Shown in pieces: positions 35,840-44,771 of a stretch of 64,000 nt of DNA (the first letter of the stretch is position 1; each line of letters begins with the position of its first letter). The translations under genes were made by a program, and so were the position numbers. The notes below the pieces were generated by a model, which saw only the letters and a list, made by a program, of their open reading frames with translations, was not told the origin of the DNA and did no database searches. Where the stretch lies: assembly GCF_016598775.1 (NCBI RefSeq), contig NZ_CP066802.1:620001-684000 (forward strand), in the 5' to 3' direction. This stretch comes from Actinomyces weissii (lineage in GTDB: Bacteria; Actinomycetota; Actinomycetes; Actinomycetales; Actinomycetaceae).

Positions 35840-36609
35840 ACATCAAGCTGAAGATCTGGCGCCAGAAGAACAAGAACACCAAGGGCCACTTCGAGGAGTA
35901 CTCGATGTCCGGCGTCGAGGAGCACATGAGCTTCCTCGAGGTCCTGGACCTGCTCAACGAGCAGCTTTTCCAGGCTGGTCAGGAGCCGGTGGCCTTCGAT
36001 TCCGACTGCCGTGAGGGCATCTGCGGCCAGTGCGGTGTGGTGATCAACGGGCAGGCCCACGGGCCGATCCGCTCCACCACCTGCCAGCTGCACATGCGCC
36101 ACCTGGCGGAGGACCCGTCCTTCAAGGATGGCTCCACCATCACCATTGAGCCTTGGCGCTCCACCGGGTTCCCGGTGCTGCGTGACCTGGTGGTTGACCG
36201 CTCGGCCCTGGACCGGATCGTCCAGGCCGGTGGCTACATCTCGGTGAACACGGGGGCGGCCCCGGACGCTCACGCCGTGCCGGTGCAGAAGGACAAGGCG
36301 GAGGCCGCTTTCGAGGCTGCTGCCTGCATCGGTTGCGGTGCCTGCGTGGCGGCCTGCCCGAACGCTTCCGCGATGCTGTTCACTGGGGCGAAGGTGGCGC
36401 ACCTGGGCCTGCTCCCGCAGGGGCAGCCGGAGCGGCTCAACCGTGTGGTGAACATGCTCAACCAGCACGACGAGGAGGGCTTCGGCGGCTGCACCAACAT
36501 TGGTGAGTGCGCCGCGGTCTGCCCCAAGTCGGTGCCGCTGGAGGTTATCGCCCGCCTGAACCGTGATCTGGGCCGGGCCCTGTGGAAGGGCACGGTGGCG
36601 CACTCCTGA
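35836..36609 (+). CDS. sdhB: Succinate dehydrogenase/fumarate reductase iron-sulfur subunit
   Basis: This is the electron-transfer subunit, 257 residues from the GTG at 35,836, which overlaps the sdhA stop. An open frame further upstream is a shadow. The [2Fe-2S] ligands are in [10 protein letters not shown] plus a later Cys in STTCQLH. The [4Fe-4S] and [3Fe-4S] ligands are in [13 protein letters not shown] and [14 protein letters not shown] 15-bp perfect hairpin follows the gene. Confidence 0.97.
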
Positions 36610-36645
36610 ACCCAGCCCCTTCTGGGGTGAGTGACTGGCTGGCGT

Positions 36646-36678
36646 TGTGGGGCCTGCGGAGCTTCCGCAGGCCCCACA
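36646..36678. terminator. sdhCAB terminator
   Basis: Bases 36,646-36,660 pair perfectly with 36,664-36,678 (15 bp) around a three-base loop GCT. It lies between convergent sdhB and the truncated PKD gene and could work in both directions. Confidence 0.85.
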
Positions 36679-36715
36679 CGTGTCTGTGCTGTACGAGGCT
36701 GGTTCCTGGGGTTGG

Positions 36716-37202
36716 TGTAGACGATCAGGGGCATGCCCAGGCGGGTGTTGAGCGAGGGTGGTTGGCGGGTGATGCCCGAGCCGCCCACCAGCAGGCGGGC
36801 GACCTGTGAGCGGGTGATCGTGATGACCCGCTTGCCTCCGGGGTGGGCCGCTGGTTGGGGCCCACCAGGAGCCACAGGCTCAGCCGGAGGCTCCTGGCAA
36901 GCGTTCCACACCTGGAAGTACACCTCAGGATCATCCGGAGCAGCACAATAGTCTCTGATGCTCTTTACTTTATGGGAATCTAGCTCTGCCGGATCATATA
37001 TTTGCTTAATGGGTCCTTGAGTGGCTGGGTCCTCGTTGCGACTTGCTGGAGGAGAAACAACTTCTACCTCTTGTTGTGTACCTACCACGGACACTTCGCT
37101 ATCTAATGATTGGGCGTCAAATGTCAGATCTGTACCATAGATAGTGCCGTACAAGCATATTGGAAGCAGGGCTGTTGCCGCTGTGTGTGCGCTGATGCTC
37201 AT
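36716..37202 (-). pseudogene. Truncated copy of the PKD-like secreted protein
   Basis: It starts at ATG 37,202, overlapping the stop of the lipoprotein gene at 37,199 as ATGA. The first 85 residues differ from the intact paralogue at 38,332-39,168, but the stretch from AAPDDPEVYFQVWNACQEPP to NTRLGMPLIVYT is nearly identical. Homology then stops abruptly at about 36,716. The frame stays open through the sdh terminator and antisense to sdhB until 36,270, so the product would have a meaningless 110-residue tail and no PKD-type domain. It looks like the leftover of a duplication that was cut at this end. Confidence 0.7.
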
Positions 37203-38086
37203 TCGACCTTTGCTCCCTGACGAACCGTCCAACGTCCACCTGTGTAGCGCATCCCTAGCTGCAGCTTGTAGTCATCTTCCCCCTCCACTTGCACGATGCT
37301 CCCGTCTGCCTTATATCTGGTGGTGGTGCCGGGGTGGGATAAGGTTAAAGTAACGGCAGACAGTTCATATCCGTCAACTGGAGCGGCATACGTAATCCTA
37401 CTGATTAGTATATCCCAGTGGTCTACCCAGTCGCCTTTGTCATGGATTTCTTTTGTGTTGTCTACAACGGATTTACAGAAGACGCACCCTTCCTCGGTCA
37501 TTTCTAGCCAGGGCTGGGTGTTACCAGTTGTGAAGGTGTAGGTGTACAGCAGCATGAAGTACTTGGCTGCCTGGGCCGCACCTTCTGGGCTGTTCTCGTC
37601 CATGCGCTCCAACCGGGGTGGCAGGGGTGTGGCCAGGGCCTGGTCCTTGCTGGCCTGGGCCTCAGGAGACAGCGAGGGTGCCGCTGACGGGCTGGCCGAG
37701 GTGGCAGGTGGTTGGGAGGAGCCTGTGGTCGGGACGAGGGTTGCGGCGGAGGGTGCGGGGGTGGTGCCTGGGGTGACTGTGGTGCTGGCGGATTCTGTGG
37801 GGGTCGGTGCTGTGGGCTGGTTGGTGCAGGCGCTGGCTGGTAGTACCAGGAGCGCTGCCGCTAGCGCCCTGGCCCAGGCGTGCGCCCAAGGGCGCGCTGG
37901 AGCTGCTCTCCAGCGCTGAGTGCTGGCGGCCTGGCGCCCGCTCGGGACCCTTCGAGGCGGGGGCGGGGCCTCCCTCTGTCTGGTCGTGTCTGTGTCTGCC
38001 AGTGGGCTGGTGAGGGTCTGGGGCCTGAGGGTGTTCACGGCGTCGTCAACGGGGCTGGGGGCATGGGCAGAGCTTGTACTTGGCAT
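37199..38086 (-). CDS. DUF6318-like lipoprotein, copy 1
   Basis: A 295-residue probable lipoprotein. The lipobox LPASAC ends at Cys87. The 80 residues before it are low-complexity and the true start may be further in, though no better ATG/GTG with a ribosome site was found. After a Thr/Pro/Ser spacer comes a domain of about 150 residues with AAQAAKYFMLLYTYTFTTGN, a conserved pair of cysteines in GCVFCKSVVDN and a beta-rich end (GGRWTVRQGA). I recall this as the actinobacterial DUF6318 family, of unknown function. Copy 2 lies at 39,165. It is coupled to the truncated PKD gene. Confidence 0.7.
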   Translation of the reverse strand: MPSTSSAHAPSPVDDAVNTLRPQTLTSPLADTDTTRQREAPPPPRRVPSGRQAASTQRWRAAPARPWAHAWARALAAALLVLPASACTNQPTAPTPTESASTTVTPGTTPAPSAATLVPTTGSSQPPATSASPSAAPSLSPEAQASKDQALATPLPPRLERMDENSPEGAAQAAKYFMLLYTYTFTTGNTQPWLEMTEEGCVFCKSVVDNTKEIHDKGDWVDHWDILISRITYAAPVDGYELSAVTLTLSHPGTTTRYKADGSIVQVEGEDDYKLQLGMRYTGGRWTVRQGAKVE

Positions 38087-38331
38087 AGCAGTCTTTCAGG
38101 GGCTCAGGGGCTGGGGGTGTGCCTGCCGCGGGACCGGGGGTTTGGTCTGGCAGCCTCTGGTGCGTGGGGGATCTTGTCCGCGGTGATCCGGACCGGGGCG
38201 GGGGGCGTACTGGTGGTGCTGAGGGTGAGGGTGGCGCACCACCCCTCCCTTCTGTTGTGGGCGGGAGTGGTGGTGTGGTGTCGCCTCTGCGTCCTGGTCG
38301 TGGTGGGTGGTGGTGACGTTGGTGCGGGGGT

Positions 38332-39168
38332 TTAGCGGCCTTGTTCTTCTTCGGCTTCGTCGGTCAGGACGGCGGTGTAGTCCTTGACGTTGAAGGCGGT
38401 GGTGGTGCTGGTGGTGGTGATGGTGCCGGCTACGGGGCGGGTGGTGCCCTCGGGGGTGGTGTAGGTGGCGCTCCAGCTGGTGGTCAGGGTGATGTGCAGT
38501 CCTTGGGCGGGGGCTTGGTAGTAGTGGTAGACGCTGTGGTTGGGGTAGGGGTGGCCGGGGTCGGTGGTAGTGGTGGTGGTGCCGTCCCCCCAGGACCAGG
38601 TGTAGCTCTTGGGGGTGGCGGTGATGGTGACGGGGGTGCCCAGGACGGTGGTAGACAGGGTCTGGGGGCTGGGGCTGGTGTAGACGATCAGGGGCATGTT
38701 CAGGCGGGTGTTGAGCGAGGGTGGCTGGCGGGTGATGCCCGAGCCGCCCACCAGCAGGCGGGCGACCTGTGAGCGGGTGATCGTGATGACCCGCTTGCCC
38801 CCGGGGCGGGCCGCTGGCTGGGGCCCACCAGGAGCCACAGGCTCAGCCGGAGGCTCCTGACAAGCGTTCCACACCTGGAAGTACACCTCAGGATCATCCG
38901 GAGCAGCACAGAAATTATTCGAGTTACCCACTTCAGGTGGGGCCAGGTCTGAAGGCTCGGGATCGCCTCTGCTGCCATCAGAAGTCAACTGGTTTACCAC
39001 ATCACTATCTTCTTCGTCTAACACGACTATATATGTCTCTGCGTCACCAGTAGTTGAGATAACATTCCCTTCCCCTTGAGCAACCACATCAGGTTCCTCC
39101 GCGTGGGCAATACCGCACACGCATGCGGAAAGTATTGCTGTAAGTGCGGCTACCTTGCTTCTGATCAT
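38332..39168 (-). CDS. Secreted PKD-like protein
   Basis: A 278-residue exported protein with a signal peptide (MIRSKVAALTAILSACVCGI, cut after AHA). A variable acidic region follows, then a conserved segment with a cysteine pair (FCAAPDD and NACQEPP), then KRVITITRSQVARLLVGGSG. The C-terminal part has the PKD-type signature SYTWSWGDGTTTTTTDPGHP and TVYHYY-like SVYHYYQAPA followed by a Thr-rich beta region. It overlaps the DUF6318-like lipoprotein gene at 39,165 by 4 bases, so the two are coupled. An extracytoplasmic partner role with the lipoprotein is inferred from the conserved pairing. Confidence 0.7.
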   Translation of the reverse strand: MIRSKVAALTAILSACVCGIAHAEEPDVVAQGEGNVISTTGDAETYIVVLDEEDSDVVNQLTSDGSRGDPEPSDLAPPEVGNSNNFCAAPDDPEVYFQVWNACQEPPAEPVAPGGPQPAARPGGKRVITITRSQVARLLVGGSGITRQPPSLNTRLNMPLIVYTSPSPQTLSTTVLGTPVTITATPKSYTWSWGDGTTTTTTDPGHPYPNHSVYHYYQAPAQGLHITLTTSWSATYTTPEGTTRPVAGTITTTSTTTAFNVKDYTAVLTDEAEEEQGR

Positions 39169-39878
39169 GAGGCGGTCGCTCCTCGGCTAACAACCCAACG
39201 GCCGTCTACGTAACGCATCCCAAACTGCAGTTTACGGTCTGTTTCAGAGTTGGTTGCCGCCGTACTCCCGTCGGCCTTGTGCCTAGTAGTACCAGGATTA
39301 GAGAAGGTCAATGTGATAAGATGCAGGTCATCTCCTTCCGCTGGCCTGATGTATGAAATGCGACTTATCGAAATATGCCAGTGTTCCAGCCAGTCACCCT
39401 TGTCTTGGATGGCTTTGGTGTTGTCGACCACATTTTGACAGAAGACGCACCCTTCCTCGCTTATGTCCTGCCAGGGCTGGGTGTTACCAGTTGTGAAGGT
39501 GTAGGTGTACAGCAGCATGAAGTACTTGGCTGCCTGGGCCGCACCTTCTGGGCTGTTCTCGTCCATGCGCTCCAACCGGGGTGGCAGGGGTGTGGCCAGG
39601 GCCTGGTCCTTGCTGGCCTGGGCCTCAGGAGACAGCGAGGGTGCCGCTGACGGGCTGGCCGAGGGGGTGGGCGGCCATGGCAGGCCCGCCGCCGAGGCAG
39701 AGGCCTCGGCCGAGGCGTAACGCTCCTTGGCCCGCGCAATCGCCTCCTCCCGCGTCAAGGTCGGCTTAGCCTCGGGCAAGCGATTACCCCCACAGGCACT
39801 GACCGGCAGCACCAGCACCACCACAGCCAGCACCCCCGCCACCAGCCGCCAACCCCGCCCAGCAGACACCTTACGCAC
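39165..39878 (-). CDS. DUF6318-like lipoprotein, copy 2
   Basis: A paralogue of the gene at 37,199. With the GTG at 39,878 it has 237 residues and a well-formed lipoprotein signal ending LPVSAC at Cys29. The frame is open to another GTG at 40,331, which would add 151 residues unlike any signal peptide. The DUF6318-like domain again has FMLLYTYTFTTGN and GCVFCQNVVDN. Bases 39,470-39,663 are identical to 37,507-37,700 in copy 1 over 194 positions, whereas both flanks have diverged. The next gene (38,332-39,168) is coupled by an ATGA overlap. Confidence 0.7.
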   Translation of the reverse strand: MRKVSAGRGWRLVAGVLAVVVLVLPVSACGGNRLPEAKPTLTREEAIARAKERYASAEASASAAGLPWPPTPSASPSAAPSLSPEAQASKDQALATPLPPRLERMDENSPEGAAQAAKYFMLLYTYTFTTGNTQPWQDISEEGCVFCQNVVDNTKAIQDKGDWLEHWHISISRISYIRPAEGDDLHLITLTFSNPGTTRHKADGSTAATNSETDRKLQFGMRYVDGRWVVSRGATAS

Positions 39879-40331
39879 ACCACGCCCGCCGTCGACTCCC
39901 TGCACGAACAAACGCAACCGCCCCAGCACCGCACAAGCAGCACCCAGCCAATGGCCTACAGACCCCCGCCGCGAACGCCCACCACCGTCTGAGGCATGCT
40001 TGGGTGCTCGCGTCTGAGTTGGTGCGGCAGAAGCGGTGCGCAGCCAGTACTTTGCAGCGCCAGGCTGCGCGCACCCACCGCTGCCGAGGCCCTGCTCGGG
40101 TAAACGACGCTCCGCTTCCTGCCTCCTATGGTGCTCGGCCTGGGACCGCGCGCAGCGCAAGCCCTCCCACGGATTCGGCTTGCCAGAATGGCGGCTTCCT
40201 CCTCCTGTAGGTGGAGCATCTTGTCGGCAGGCCTCGCTCGCCTCGGCTGCCCCACGGGTCGGGGTGGGGGTGCTGGTGTCGGCGAGCACGGTTGCGCTAG
40301 CGGGCACAGAACTACGCACGGCTGTCCTCAC

Positions 40332-40732
40332 AAAAGCTCAGGGAGATGACCAGGGTGGCGGCCCTCATCGGCACAGACGGAGACCTTGCCACCCGCCCAA
40401 ACAGGCACAAGCAGAGTTTAACCATCCTCAACGGCCACTGGGGTGACCTGTGGACAACCAGTTTGAAGAACAGCGCTGCCGGTAGTCGCGCCGTTTGAGC
40501 CCCGGATAGTCATCAGGGCTCAGCAGATAGCAAAGACCAGTGCACGGTCCGCAGACCAGCCACAGTGTATGGCGGCTAGCCTGCAGAAGATGGTCTGGAG
40601 CCCGCGTCGGCTAGAAGGCAGGGCCAGCAGAGCTGGGGTGACTGTTCTGCGACCTGGGCTGCAGCCACTACCTTGGTTGCGGCTTACCTGTACCCTCCGC
40701 CTCCGCAAGGGCAGTGCTGGCGGCTGCGTCGT
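40332..40732. other. Non-coding gap between the lipoprotein module and tetR
   Basis: No gene is recognisable. Bases near 40,450 (CTGTGGACAACC) resemble a DnaA box imperfectly. No clear terminator was found for the minus-strand tetR gene. Confidence 0.35.
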
Positions 40733-41437
40733 CTAGCGCACAGCGCCAGCGGAGCTGGGAGACCTGCCGGAAGGGCCGGGGCGAGGGTCAGAAGACCGGT
40801 CGCGCGCACCAGTGTCAGCCGCCTGCGTACCAGCAGAAGACGATCGGGCGCCACCGCCAGCACCGGCGCGCACGGCTACGCCGTCGACCACGATGCCGAT
40901 CCGGTGCCGTAACCAGGTCTCCGAGTTCCAGAGGGTCCCGACCGCCCAGGAGCCGCCAGCAGCCTCCAGCGCCTCCAGCTGCAGATGCGTGGCCACCACC
41001 GTGTCAACCAGCAGGTCAGCCAGAACCAGTGCCTCCTCAGCAGGCAGCCCGCCAGCCTCCAGCCCTGCACAGGTAGAGCCGACCACCGTGGCGAACACCG
41101 AGTAGGCCCAGGGGGAGGACATGAGCACGTGCGCCAGCCCCGGCCTGTGCTCCAGCTGGTCCCACCACAGCTGGCTGTACCGCTCGGCCACCTCCTGCCA
41201 GGAGCCGGACAGGTCGTCAAAGCCCGGCAGGCACTCCTGGGAGATCCGTTCCAGGCAGGCGCGTAGCAGGTCCTCGCGCGAGTCAATCACCCGGTACAGG
41301 GCAGAGGTGGGCACCTCCAGGCGGCCCGCCACGCCCACCAAGGTGAAAGTGGTCAGGCCAAGAGACAAAGCCGTGTCCACCACATCGTCGCGTGTCAGGG
41401 CAGGACCGTGGTCTGGGTTCAGGGGCTCACGCGACAT
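40733..41437 (-). CDS. TetR-family transcriptional regulator
   Basis: A 234-residue regulator. The helix-turn-helix is visible at about residues 20-60 (VGVAGRLEVPTSALYRVID with SREDLLRACLERI after it). The C-terminal two thirds form a helical ligand domain, and the last 35 residues are low-complexity. It stands alone, with no adjacent transporter or enzyme gene, so the target is unknown. TATCTT stands 6 bases before the ATG, and an inverted repeat AGATAAC-N18-GTTATCT overlaps that promoter, which suggests autoregulation. Confidence 0.8.
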   Translation of the reverse strand: MSREPLNPDHGPALTRDDVVDTALSLGLTTFTLVGVAGRLEVPTSALYRVIDSREDLLRACLERISQECLPGFDDLSGSWQEVAERYSQLWWDQLEHRPGLAHVLMSSPWAYSVFATVVGSTCAGLEAGGLPAEEALVLADLLVDTVVATHLQLEALEAAGGSWAVGTLWNSETWLRHRIGIVVDGVAVRAGAGGGARSSSAGTQAADTGARDRSSDPRPGPSGRSPSSAGAVR

Positions 41438-41443
41438 ACCTTT

Positions 41444-41476
41444 AAGATAACCGCTTTTGTAATGTGGTCGTTATCT
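41444..41476 (-). promoter_or_regulatory. tetR promoter and likely operator
   Basis: On the minus strand TATCTT (41,444-41,449) precedes the ATG by 6 bases. AGATAAC (41,445-41,451) and GTTATCT (41,470-41,476) form a perfect 7-bp inverted repeat with an 18-base spacer over the promoter. This is a good position for self-repression. Confidence 0.5.
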
Positions 41477-41644
41477 GCCTGGTTGGGGTGCGCTGGCTGG
41501 CGGCAGTGAGAACAGTCTCGGTCCTGCTGGGTGGGCGGTGGGTGGCACCGCTGGTCAGGTTGTCCCAGAGCGCCGGGTTGCAGCACGGTTCCTGTGCCGG
41601 TTGCTGGCCGTTCCCTGGGTGCTGCGCGGTTCCTGTGCCGGGTT

Positions 41645-41768
41645 TTGTCACTGGTGGAGGATTAGAAGCCGGTGGCTGGGGGTGGGTGACGGGGCTGTTG
41701 TTGGAATCATGCGGTTCTTGAGGAGGGGTTGTGGTGGCTGGCGGGCTCTAATCCTCCGTCAGTGACAA
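41645..41768. repeat. Element with 23-bp inverted arms, copy 2
   Basis: The left arm 41,646-41,668 is identical to the left arm at 16,425. The right arm 41,746-41,767 is its complement with two G-T wobbles and one deleted base. The interior (about 77 bases) is unrelated to that of copy 1 and has no ORF. Confidence 0.85.
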
Positions 41769-42103
41769 CTTCTCAACGGCATCCCAGTGCCGACGCTGGT
41801 GTAGAGGGCGCCCGATCCTGCTGATGGAGGAGGTGCCGGGCCCGCTGGCTGGTACCCAGAAGGCGCATGAGAATCAGCCTCTGGGCGCGGGACCCTTGCT
41901 AGGTGACTGGCGTCTCCCCGGGTTACCACTCGGTTTCCGTGCCGGTTGCTGTGACCTTCCTGCCGCCCGCACCGTGGGCGGCCCCGGCCGCACTCGGTTT
42001 CCGTGCCGGTTGCTGTGACCTTGCTGGGGCGGCAGTGGTTGGGAGGCGTCCGTCCTGCCGCCCAGTCCGCCAGGGCTGGTGGGGCCGCAAACCCACAGGG
42101 CGC
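41769..42103. other. Repeat-bearing gap upstream of tsaD
   Basis: No gene is recognisable. A 32-bp direct repeat beginning CACTCGGTTTCCGTGCCGGT occurs at 41,927-41,958 and 41,991-42,022, and related CGGTTCCTGTGCCGG motifs lie at 41,587 and 41,629. Confidence 0.6.
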
Positions 42104-42109
42104 TAGGCT
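42104..42109 (+). promoter_or_regulatory. -10 box for a leaderless tsaD transcript
   Basis: TAGGCT, then 7 bases, then the GTG start of tsaD. No ribosome site is present. Confidence 0.45.
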
Positions 42110-42116
42110 GGCGGCC

Positions 42117-43163
42117 GTGAGTGAAGCACTGATCCTGGGCATCGAGTCCACCTGTGACGAGACCGGCGTCGCCCTGGTGCGGGGCCGTGAGCTGCTAGGC
42201 GACACCGTGGCCACCTCCATGGACGAGTACGCCCGCTTCGGCGGAATCATCCCCGAGATCGCCTCCCGGGCCCACCTGCAGGCCTTCCTGCCCACCCTGG
42301 ACTCGGCCCTGGACAAGGCCGGAGTCACCCTTGCGGAGGTGGACGCCGTAGCCGTGTGCGCGGGCCCCGGCCTGATCGGCTCCCTCACCGTGGGTATCTC
42401 CGCCGCCAAGACCCTGGCAGCCTCCCTGGGCAAGCCGGTCTACGGCGTCAACCACGTGCTCGGGCACCTGGCTGTCGACGAGCTGGTGGACGGGCCGCTG
42501 CCCGAGCGCTTCGTCGGGCTGATCGTCTCCGGCGGGCACTCCAACCTGCTGGCGGTGCGGGACATCGCTAGCGACGTCGTCGAGCTGGGCGGCACCCTGG
42601 ACGACGCCGCCGGTGAGGCCTTTGACAAGGTAGGCCGCCTGCTTGGGCTGCCCTACCCCGGTGGCCCGCACGTCGACCGGCTCTCCCAGGAGGGGGACCT
42701 GACCGCCATCCGCTTCCCCCGCGGCCTGGCCGCAGGCAAGGACAAGGAGCGGCACAGGTACGACTTCTCCTTCTCCGGGCTCAAGACGGCGGTGGCCCGC
42801 TACGTGGAGTCGCTGCAGGACCAGGGGCAGGAGGTGCCTGCCGCCAACGTCTGCGCCGCCTTCTCCGAGGCCGTCAACGACTCCCTGACGGCCAAGGCCG
42901 TGCGCGCCTGCCAGGACACCGGCTGCGACACCCTGGTGGTGGGGGGCGGCTTCTCCGCCAACTCCCGCCTGCGGGCGCTGGCCGCTGAGCGCTGTGAGGC
43001 CGCAGGCATCACCCTGCGCCTGCCGCCCCTGCGCTACTGCACCGACAACGGCGCCCAGATCGCCGCGCTCGGGGCCGCCGCGGTGCGCTCCGGGGTGGAG
43101 CCCAGCCCCCTGGACTTCGCCCCCGACTCCGGTATGCCCCTGGACGTGCCCGTAGCGCACTGA
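42117..43163 (+). CDS. tsaD: tRNA N6-adenosine threonylcarbamoyltransferase TsaD
   Basis: TsaD transfers the threonylcarbamoyl group to A37 of ANN-decoding tRNAs, with TsaB and TsaE. It has 348 residues from the GTG at 42,117. Metal ligands His113 and His117 are in [17 protein letters not shown] and the C-terminal [12 protein letters not shown] carry the nucleotide site, and [13 protein letters not shown] is the N-terminal signature. In many actinobacteria tsaE-tsaB-rimI-tsaD are contiguous. Here sdhCAB and the lipoprotein module lie between. Confidence 0.96.
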   Translation: MSEALILGIESTCDETGVALVRGRELLGDTVATSMDEYARFGGIIPEIASRAHLQAFLPTLDSALDKAGVTLAEVDAVAVCAGPGLIGSLTVGISAAKTLAASLGKPVYGVNHVLGHLAVDELVDGPLPERFVGLIVSGGHSNLLAVRDIASDVVELGGTLDDAAGEAFDKVGRLLGLPYPGGPHVDRLSQEGDLTAIRFPRGLAAGKDKERHRYDFSFSGLKTAVARYVESLQDQGQEVPAANVCAAFSEAVNDSLTAKAVRACQDTGCDTLVVGGGFSANSRLRALAAERCEAAGITLRLPPLRYCTDNGAQIAALGAAAVRSGVEPSPLDFAPDSGMPLDVPVAH

Positions 43164-43486
43164 CGGGCCGGGAGCAGGGACGGAGTGGGAGCGTGCCTGC
43201 CCCGGCCTGACGGGGTGAACCGCGACGTCTCCGACGCCGTCACGGACCTGTGGAGCGTGCCTCCTTCGGCCTGACGGGGTGAACCGCCGCGTGGTCCCTA
43301 AGCTGCCTCTGCTTGGCAGTAGGTAGTGGAGCTGCCGGGCGGCGGTTTCCGTGGGGGCTGCTCAGGCGGTCCGGCGCGTGACCGCACCCCGGGGTGTGCG
43401 AGTCGTCCCCTGGGGGCGCCGCTCAGGTGCGTGCCGCAGGGGGGCGGTGGCCTCGCAGCCAGCCCGGCCCCGGCCGCCCCGGTCCC
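43164..43486. other. Gap between tsaD and the methyltransferase
   Basis: No gene is recognisable. GAGCGTGCCT and CGGCCTGACGGGGTGAACCGC recur as a direct repeat at about 43,190-43,222 and 43,253-43,285. Confidence 0.5.
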
Positions 43487-44749
43487 TCAGGCAGGCTCTA
43501 CCACCAGCACCAGCCCCTTTCGGGCCGCGCCCACACGGGTCAGGATCCAGGTCTCGCTCGGCCCCGCGGCCCCGGCCGTCAGCCGCAGGCTGGCCCGCAG
43601 CTGGTCGGGGGAGACCTCCACCCCACGCTTCTTGATGTCCAGGCGGCCCAGGCCGCGCTCGCGGGCCCGCGCCTTCAGGGACTTCAGGTGCAGCGGCAGC
43701 ACCTCCGTCACCCGCCAGGAGCGGAGGAAAGCCTGCAGCTCGGCGGGGGCCGGGCTGGCGCCGGTCAGGTAGGCGATCCTGTCCCCGACCGGCTGCGCCC
43801 CCGCGCGCTGCGCCAGGTGGGCCACCAGACCCGCCCGGATGGCGGCGCCGTCGGGCTCCAACAGATACGCGCCCACCTCCTGCGGGGAGGAGACGGCCTG
43901 CACCTGGGCCGGGGCGGTAGACGGGTCGTGGCAGTCAGGGTCCTGCAGCACGTGCGCGCTGGTGGCCTGACCGAGAGTCTCCTGGATGACCAGGGCGCTG
44001 CGACCGGGACCCTCCGGGGCCAGCGGCCCGAACCACAGACCAGCCTCTACGACGTCGCCGTCCACACTGACCCACTGGGCGTGGCAGTCCGCCGGGATCG
44101 CCCGGTGCTCCAGACCCGGAGCCACCTTCACCCCGACTGCCTCCACCTGCTCTCGCAGCCCCAGCACCCGGGACAGGGGAGGCTCCCACTGCTCGGGGTC
44201 AGTCACCCGCCTGCCGTTGCGCCTGCGGGCCGGGTCAGCGAACACGGCGTCGACCTGCTCTGCGGCCAGGTCCAGGCTGAAGGCGTCCGCGCAACGTACC
44301 TGTGCGTGCGGGAAGGGCATCAGGTTCACGGTGGCCAGGGCGGCTGTGGCCTCGTCCTGCTCGACGGCGAGCACTGGCAGGTCCAGGCCGGCCAAGGCCA
44401 CCGACTCGCCGCCGATGCCGCAGCCCAGGTCCGCTACCTTGCTCACCTGCGCCTGCAGGTAGCGCTTGGCGTGGTGGGCGGCCACCACCAGGCGGGTGGA
44501 CTGTTCCAGGCCGTCCGGGGTGAAGAGCATCTGGGAGGCGAAGGGACCGAACTTGCCCTGGGCGCGGGCGCGCAACCGCTGCTGGGTCAGGGCGGCCGCG
44601 ACCAGCTCGGGGGAGTGGCCCTGGGCGCGCAGCGACTCTCCCAGGCTAAGGGCGGTGGACTCCTCGTAGGGCGGCAGAGACTCCAGCAGGGCCCAGCCCT
44701 GGGGCGTGAGCAGGGGGGCAAGGGCAGTTGCATCCATCGTGGGCATCAT
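43487..44749 (-). CDS. Class I SAM-dependent methyltransferase, THUMP-like type
   Basis: A 420-residue Rossmann-fold methyltransferase. The SAM motif VADLGCGIGGESVAL is at about 105-119, followed by AVEQDEATAALA, RCADAF and VFADPARRRNGRR, where DPARR is characteristic of the THUMP-like group. The C-terminal third (GDRIAYLTGASPAPA, LDIKKRGVEV) matches the same group. The substrate is probably RNA but is not established. The start is uncertain (ATG 44,749, 44,746 or 44,737). The longer frame beyond 44,749 overlaps the divergent gene and is not conserved. Confidence 0.8.
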   Translation of the reverse strand: MMPTMDATALAPLLTPQGWALLESLPPYEESTALSLGESLRAQGHSPELVAAALTQQRLRARAQGKFGPFASQMLFTPDGLEQSTRLVVAAHHAKRYLQAQVSKVADLGCGIGGESVALAGLDLPVLAVEQDEATAALATVNLMPFPHAQVRCADAFSLDLAAEQVDAVFADPARRRNGRRVTDPEQWEPPLSRVLGLREQVEAVGVKVAPGLEHRAIPADCHAQWVSVDGDVVEAGLWFGPLAPEGPGRSALVIQETLGQATSAHVLQDPDCHDPSTAPAQVQAVSSPQEVGAYLLEPDGAAIRAGLVAHLAQRAGAQPVGDRIAYLTGASPAPAELQAFLRSWRVTEVLPLHLKSLKARARERGLGRLDIKKRGVEVSPDQLRASLRLTAGAAGPSETWILTRVGAARKGLVLVVEPA

Positions 44750-44771
44750 GTCATGGAGGTAGGTTCGGTGC

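Noticed and set aside
39879..40331. N-terminal extension of the second lipoprotein gene to the GTG at 40,331
   Set aside because: The added 151 residues have no hydrophobic or conserved character and would bury the lipoprotein signal. The GTG at 39,878 gives a normal signal peptide.
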